A DNA stretch of 12,377 bases from Isohypsibius dastychi. Taxonomy: Eukaryota; Tardigrada; Eutardigrada; Parachela; Isohypsibiidae. The notes below the pieces were generated by a model. The model was not told where the DNA came from, searched no databases, and saw nothing but the letters and a program-made list of their open reading frames with translations. The translations under genes were made by a program, and so were the position numbers. The stretch covers positions 1 through 12,377 of the forward strand of contig JAQIWT010001113.1 of the NCBI GenBank assembly GCA_034696485.1, in the 5' to 3' direction. This document shows positions 8,038 through 12,377 of the stretch, in pieces (the stretch's first letter is position 1; the number at the start of each line of letters is the position of its first letter).

Positions 8038-8100
8038 ATGAACGGCTGGCTGCCTAGTTTTGGCTTATTTGGAGCGACCTTTTTACGTCTCATCACTTGA
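8038..8100 (+). CDS. Upstream ORF in the GPCR leader, 20 aa
   Basis: ATG at 8038 follows a strong acceptor (TTCTTTTTCTAG, ending at 8031), and the frame stops at TGA 8098-8100, 17 nt before the receptor start at 8118. The peptide is hydrophobic (MNGWLPSFGLFGATFLRLIT). If the leader begins or is spliced at 8032, ribosomes would meet this ATG first, so it may dampen receptor translation. No transcript data are available to confirm it. Confidence 0.4.
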   Translation: MNGWLPSFGLFGATFLRLIT

Positions 8101-8117
8101 AATCAAAGCCGATCACG

Positions 8118-10879
8118 ATGGCACTTGGCAATGTCACCAATTTCACCTACGCGGATGTTCGTGATGAGGAGCTGGCGAAAGTTGAAATTGGAATACTGGG
8201 AACCATCTTTTTTGTTGCACTGATTGGAAATCTGGCGGTTTTATCGGTTCTGCTCTGGCGGAAAAAGAAGGTGATGACAGAGTGCCCATCAACTTAACAA
8301 GCTTTAATGCTTCATAAATTAAAGCTGGCAGCACTAATGAACACTGATGTATTTAAATACATGAACGTTTCAAAAACGATAACTGAATTTGTCATTTGAC
8401 TTGTAATTACATTAAGGTTTAGAATATTCATTTTATTCGTAGCTGACCACTTTCATTTGTAAAATGTTTTCTATATTCTAGCGAATGACAAATGGTCTGA
8501 TTATTGTTTATCTTTAATTAAAATCCTGTTTTGAAGACGGTCTGGACTTTCCTCGTGGTTTTTTATGGTAGCAAACAAACGCATCTCATTTGTTCTCATT
8601 CTCCGTCTTCGCACACAGGCATCGCTCGATAAAGAAAGTTTTGAGAAATGAGCTTTCTCGATCGATTTTGTCGATTCGTTCTTCGAATGAAAACAGCTCG
8701 TTTTTCTTTAAATTTTTAATTTGTGCATATTTAATTCTGGGGAAAGTTTCGAATTGATCGATTTTCTGTTGATTTTAAATTTAAATGGTAGTTCGAAGTT
8801 GTTTTTTCCTTTGCTGCTGTCCAGATAAATTTTGACTTGGCCTGGAATATACAAATATATGTAAAGTTTTCGAACGCTTGTTAGTGTGAAAATATTAATA
8901 CGATTCCATCTGTTCTATTTAAATACTCAGATGTTTCGCTCAGTTCGATATAAGTAAGAAACATTTAAATTACTCTGTAATTCCAGGTTACCCGCATGTA
9001 TTTCTTCATATTTCATCTTTCGGTGGCAGATCTCGTTGTTGCATTCTTCAACATATTTCCTCAGATGGTGTGGGACATCACATGGAGATTTCAGGGAAAC
9101 GATCTCGGTGCGTATAGAATATGCAAATCAACTTAGCGTTTTTCCGAAACTGATAATATTCTGACCAGGTTGTAAAGTGGTCAAGTTCCTCCAAGTATTT
9201 GCATTGTATTTATCAACATGGGTAAGCAGCAATTCCAATTCTTCCTTGCATTCATTAACTATTTTCCTGATTTATATCGCCTTTTTCTTTAAAGGTCATG
9301 TTGATGATGGCAATCGACAGATATCGAGCAGTTTGTCACCCCCTAGGTGAGCCTAATTGAGCCCCTGGATGATGAAAAGAACATTTTCGAATTGTATTAT
9401 TCAAAAATTATAATCTTTTACAGAATCATACAACTGGAAAGCAAAGCGATGCTCGTTAATGATTGTCTACGCTTGGCTGCTGTCGGCATTGTGCTCTTTG
9501 CCGCAAGTCTTTGTATTTTCCCAAATGGAAATCGTACCTGGATCCGGAATTTACGACTGCTGGGTAACCGAGTCATCCCGCTGTTTTGTGCTCGTATTAA
9601 TGTGCAAAATGGTTTGTTTCCTCTACTTAGGCGTCTTTCATGGAACCTTACGGATCAAAGCTGTAAGTTCCTCTAATTGTCCCGGTCTTAATTTCTTCCG
9701 CCAACAAGTATCCAGGGTGGTTCCGAAATTGTTGTTTCCGGTAGTACGATTATTGAATAGCGAAGCAGAAAAGCCGTAACCTCGGAGCTTCTGTAGTGAT
9801 TTGGATATTGTTTTGTGTTTTAATCACAATTTGTTGACACGTGCGGCTTATGCCAGTCTCCCTCTACAATACCCATTTGTTTTTTCAGATACGTTATATG
9901 GTTTGCCTCGTCGATCTACGTGATTCCACTCATTGTACTCTGTGTGACCTATGGTCAAGTCTCCTTTACAATATGGCAAACTATGCGACATAAACAGACC
10001 GGAAGTCTACGGTTAAAGAATCGGAACGTCACACCAAATGGAACCGGAAATGGCCATACGCACAGCCTCAAACCGCCTAATAGTAGTCATTTGTTACCGG
10101 ATACCAGAACTCATTCCACGTATAAAAGAGGACTCAGCTTCTCACGGGCAAAAGTGAGAAAGTTTTTTATCGTGATTATAGCGTTCTTTTCAAAACAGTG
10201 TATGTCGTAGCTACGTACGGTGAAGTTGACCTTGGTCGTCATCCTTGCCTATCTTGTTTGCTGGAGCCCATTTTTCGTTGCCTTATTATGGTAAGTCACA
10301 TAATCTTTAATCTTGAAAATCTTACCGTTTGACGTATAATTCACCGGAAAAAGGGGTGTGGATTTCTGACAAATTTAATCATCGAAACGGGGTCTCACCT
10401 ACTGCACCAGTTGCCGCGCATGTTTACTGATATGTGACACTCTGAAATTGATATTGTTGCACAGTATTTCATTTTTCTCCAGGACGACCTTTTTTCCGGA
10501 TACCGTCCATGTTAGTGACCCGACCTTAGTCATTCTTCTTCTGGTACGTTTATTCTTTTTAATTTTATCTTACCATTTAATTAGATTTTTACTTGTCCAG
10601 CTCGCCAATTTGAACTCTTGCTGTAACTGTTGGATATATCTGTTCTTTTCGCTATCATCCCGCTATTTCCGATGCGTCGAATGGTGCTTGGATCGTTTTG
10701 AAAGCGAGGAAAATAAGCAACTGCGAGCTGTCACACAAACCATTCTGCCAAGTAGTTCCGGTAGCTTGATGCAGTTCGGCAACACCCGCCAAGCTCAGCC
10801 GCTGCTGACGACAAATGGGACAAATTGTTATTCGTCAGTCTACAAACTACAGCCGCGTCTGGCGACTACGGGCTTCTAA
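8118..10879 (+). CDS. Vasopressin/oxytocin-type G protein-coupled receptor, complete, 10 exons
   Basis: Exons are 8118-8270, 8987-9107, 9169-9221, 9295-9346, 9424-9563, 9631-9662, 9889-10153, 10211-10290, 10483-10543 and 10601-10879. All introns are GT-AG with matching phases; the product is 411 aa. The N-terminus has two N-glycosylation sites (NVT, NFT). Class A marks are GN in TM1, LSVADL with D66, C93 paired with C172, [11 protein letters not shown] (D117-R118-Y119), W144, P197 and CWSPFF (W290). The nonapeptide-receptor signature is strong: [27 protein letters not shown] in the second extracellular loop, [20 protein letters not shown] in TM6, and LANLNSCCN in TM7. The ligand is inferred to be an oxytocin/vasopressin-like peptide, with Gq-type coupling usual for the family. 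One oddity is that TM7 reads N328-C-W-I-Y, so cysteine replaces the proline of NPxxY. The C-tail has cysteines ([10 protein letters not shown]) that could be palmitoylated. Confidence 0.93.
8271..8986 (+). other. GPCR intron 1 (716 nt)
   Basis: By far the longest intron in the window; it is AT-rich and runs from GTGATG after the TM1 exon to TTCCAG before TM2. It holds ATTTAAAT words and repeated TCGAT words around 8658-8675 and 8756-8763. No ORF or RNA gene is seen. First introns often carry enhancers, which would fit a neuropeptide receptor, but this is inference. Confidence 0.75.
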
Positions 10880-11880
10880 CGCGACATATTTTTTCCTTGC
10901 TGATCTCAAATTTATTTGATTTTCCTAAATTGAAATCTTGCTTTGGGGATCGTTTTTTTACCGAGGTTATCGCGAAATTTCTGCAAGTTTATGTTATTTC
11001 TTTTTCTTCCTCAATTGAATTGCTAAATTGATCACCATCATTTTGCTGCACAAAATCTGTCTCTGTAAAGAACATAATTGCTTAATGGATCATCACTAAT
11101 ATTCGGAAATCAGCAAGCCGAAATATCTTTACACTACTGTATTTGAAAAGAATAAGCTTCCGACGAAAACTTGATTAAATTGAACGATGAAAAATGGTGT
11201 CACGTGCTCAGAACGTTTGTTGCAAAAAAAGAAGCAATTCTGACAATGGGTTTTAATGACCGCATTACAACGGTATTTCTTTGTTTCGAATTTTTATAGC
11301 AACTTAATCACATTAGAATAATATACTACAAAAGGAATGAGAACATTCTTACGATTAATCGATTTCCGTCACAACAGAACACTAGCGATGATATTAGAGC
11401 AACTCGCGGCGACATTCGGATGATTCTGTTTCAAGCGTTAACGGAAAGAAACGCAACTGCCATTCAGTAATTACAATACCATTTCCGCGTTGAGAAAAGA
11501 TATCCGGCAGGCTTTGATCTTGACTCACTAGCTGGCAGTAATCTCATTTTTGATAGAGCAAGATCAAGTTTCTAATCACAATGCATATGTGTATCATAAA
11601 CTGATGACAAACCCCCCTCTAAATCACTCTTCGCCAAAAATACCAGTATTTTCCCCACTTGATATTGCGAGCATGCATGAAAAGCGGATGTAGTCGTAAT
11701 TTGAACTAATTTTGGATCAAAATATTAATTAGCCAAACATGAGTACAAGCAGAAACAGGATTGTTACAGAGATTATATAACAAAACTCAGTTTAGTCTCT
11801 ATTTAAGCAAAAAGCAAATGTATTTATTTTAACAGTTCCTTCCTTGTAAACCTTGTTTTCCTCTGTAATCTGCTTTCAAC
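10880..11880 (+). other. GPCR 3' UTR and AT-rich spacer
   Basis: The T-rich sequence just after the GPCR stop looks like 3' UTR. A weak ATTAAA lies at 11174-11179; no AATAAA is seen in the first 300 nt. The rest is AT-rich with no coding potential noticed on either strand, and it leads into the promoter of the glycine-rich gene. Confidence 0.55.
11774..11780 (+). promoter_or_regulatory. TATA box of the glycine-rich protein gene
   Basis: TATATAA lies 107 nt before the ATG at 11881. A start site about 25-30 nt further on would leave a leader of roughly 75-80 nt. A strong TATA box fits a highly or tissue-specifically expressed secreted structural gene. Confidence 0.5.
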
Positions 11881-12377
11881 ATGTCGAACGCATCTCTCCT
11901 TGTCTTACTCGTTACACTTGGTGTTGCTTGCGCTGGACACTATCGTAGGTTAAAAAAAACGGGACACTGTCAGGTTAATTAAATTCATTTTAATTTACTA
12001 AATCTTCTCTGAAAGGTTACGGTGGATATGGCCGAGGTTTCGGAGGTGATGGTGGTTACGGTGGAGATTATTACGGCGGATTGGGAAACTACGGTGGATA
12101 TGGAGGTCTTGGATATGACGGATACAAAGGCTATGATGGTTATGGATCAGGGCTGGGTTATGGTTTAGGAGGAGGATTCGGAGGTTCTAGTTCCTCGAAC
12201 GGCGTTGGCGGTACGTATTTAATTATTTGCGATGCCGAGAATACAGGGAAAGAAAATCAATTTTCCAGGTGGAACTATTGGATTTGGTAACATCAACACG
12301 GCTAATACGGCATACAGTAACAACGGCATGGGATTTGCGAACAGTAACACAAACGCACAAGGTATTTTTGTAGTCGT
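11881..12377 (+). CDS. Glycine/tyrosine-rich secreted protein, 5' part (runs off window)
   Basis: Exon 1 is 11881-11944 and encodes a clear signal peptide (MSNASLLVLLVTLGVACAGH, cleavage expected near ACA-G). The donor GTAGGT follows C of an Arg codon. Exon 2 (12016-12210) encodes tandem Gly-Tyr units such as GGYGG, GYDGYKGYDGYG and LGYGLGGGFGG, then a serine patch. Exon 3 starts at 12269 and turns Asn/Thr-rich (GFGNINTANTAYSNNG); a possible donor GTATTT follows at 12362, and the gene continues beyond the window. Introns are 71 and 58 nt. Low-complexity Gly-Tyr proteins of this kind act in cuticle, eggshell, adhesive or antimicrobial roles in invertebrates. The sequence does not say which. 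Confidence 0.75.

Noticed and set aside
9347-9779. Long plus-strand open frames through the GPCR central exons
   Set aside because: They are read-throughs of introns (start in intron 4, or continue through 9564-9630 in the wrong phase). The spliced model fits the receptor family at every junction.
1-12377. Mobile elements, CRISPR arrays, virus-derived genes, rRNA
   Set aside because: None was seen: no transposase, reverse transcriptase, integrase or viral motifs, no long terminal or tandem repeats, and no spaced direct repeats.

Overview
This is eukaryotic, animal DNA from a compact genome. The genes are broken by GT-AG introns that mostly run 51-83 nt, and the best-supported products are metazoan families. 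A nonapeptide-type neuropeptide receptor, a glycine/tyrosine-rich secreted protein and many very short introns suggest a small-genome invertebrate. My best guess is an ecdysozoan (tardigrade, nematode or mite-like), but this is an inference and the species cannot be fixed from sequence alone. There is no sign of operons, CRISPR, insertion sequences or recognisable transposons.

Layout. (1) Positions 1-103 may be the 3' end of a gene entering from the left, with an AATAAA at 185-190; 104-942 is otherwise weak and holds one uncertain minus-strand ORF (591-761). (2) Positions 943-1882, minus strand: a complete six-exon RPL24 (ribosomal protein eL24, 159 aa). (3) Positions 1883-2251: a short divergent spacer, presumably a shared promoter, with an odd calponin-homology-like relic on the minus strand. 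(4) Positions 2252-3432, plus strand: a complete four-exon DOHH (deoxyhypusine hydroxylase, 317 aa). (5) Positions 4301-5781, plus strand: a three-exon DegT/DnrJ/EryC1/StrS-type PLP aminotransferase (455 aa), preceded by a leader with a small histidine-rich upstream ORF. (6) Positions 5782-8030: a 2.2 kb gene-poor stretch with a TATA-like element, a perfect 14-nt palindrome and an ATG-less open frame. (7) Positions 8118-10879, plus strand: a ten-exon vasopressin/oxytocin-type GPCR (411 aa). (8) Positions 10880-11880: AT-rich spacer ending in a TATA box. (9) Positions 11881-12377, plus strand: the 5' part of a glycine-rich secreted protein, cut by the window end.

RPL24 and DOHH both serve translation: one is a large-subunit ribosomal protein, the other finishes hypusine on eIF5A. 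They are arranged head to head with 369 nt between start codons, which suggests shared promoter control. The aminotransferase, GPCR and glycine-rich gene have no evident functional link to each other. The most notable points are the nucleotide-sugar-type aminotransferase in an animal genome, the loss of the NPxxY proline in an otherwise canonical receptor, and the very small coding exons (5 nt in RPL24, 32 nt in the GPCR) that simple ORF calling misses.
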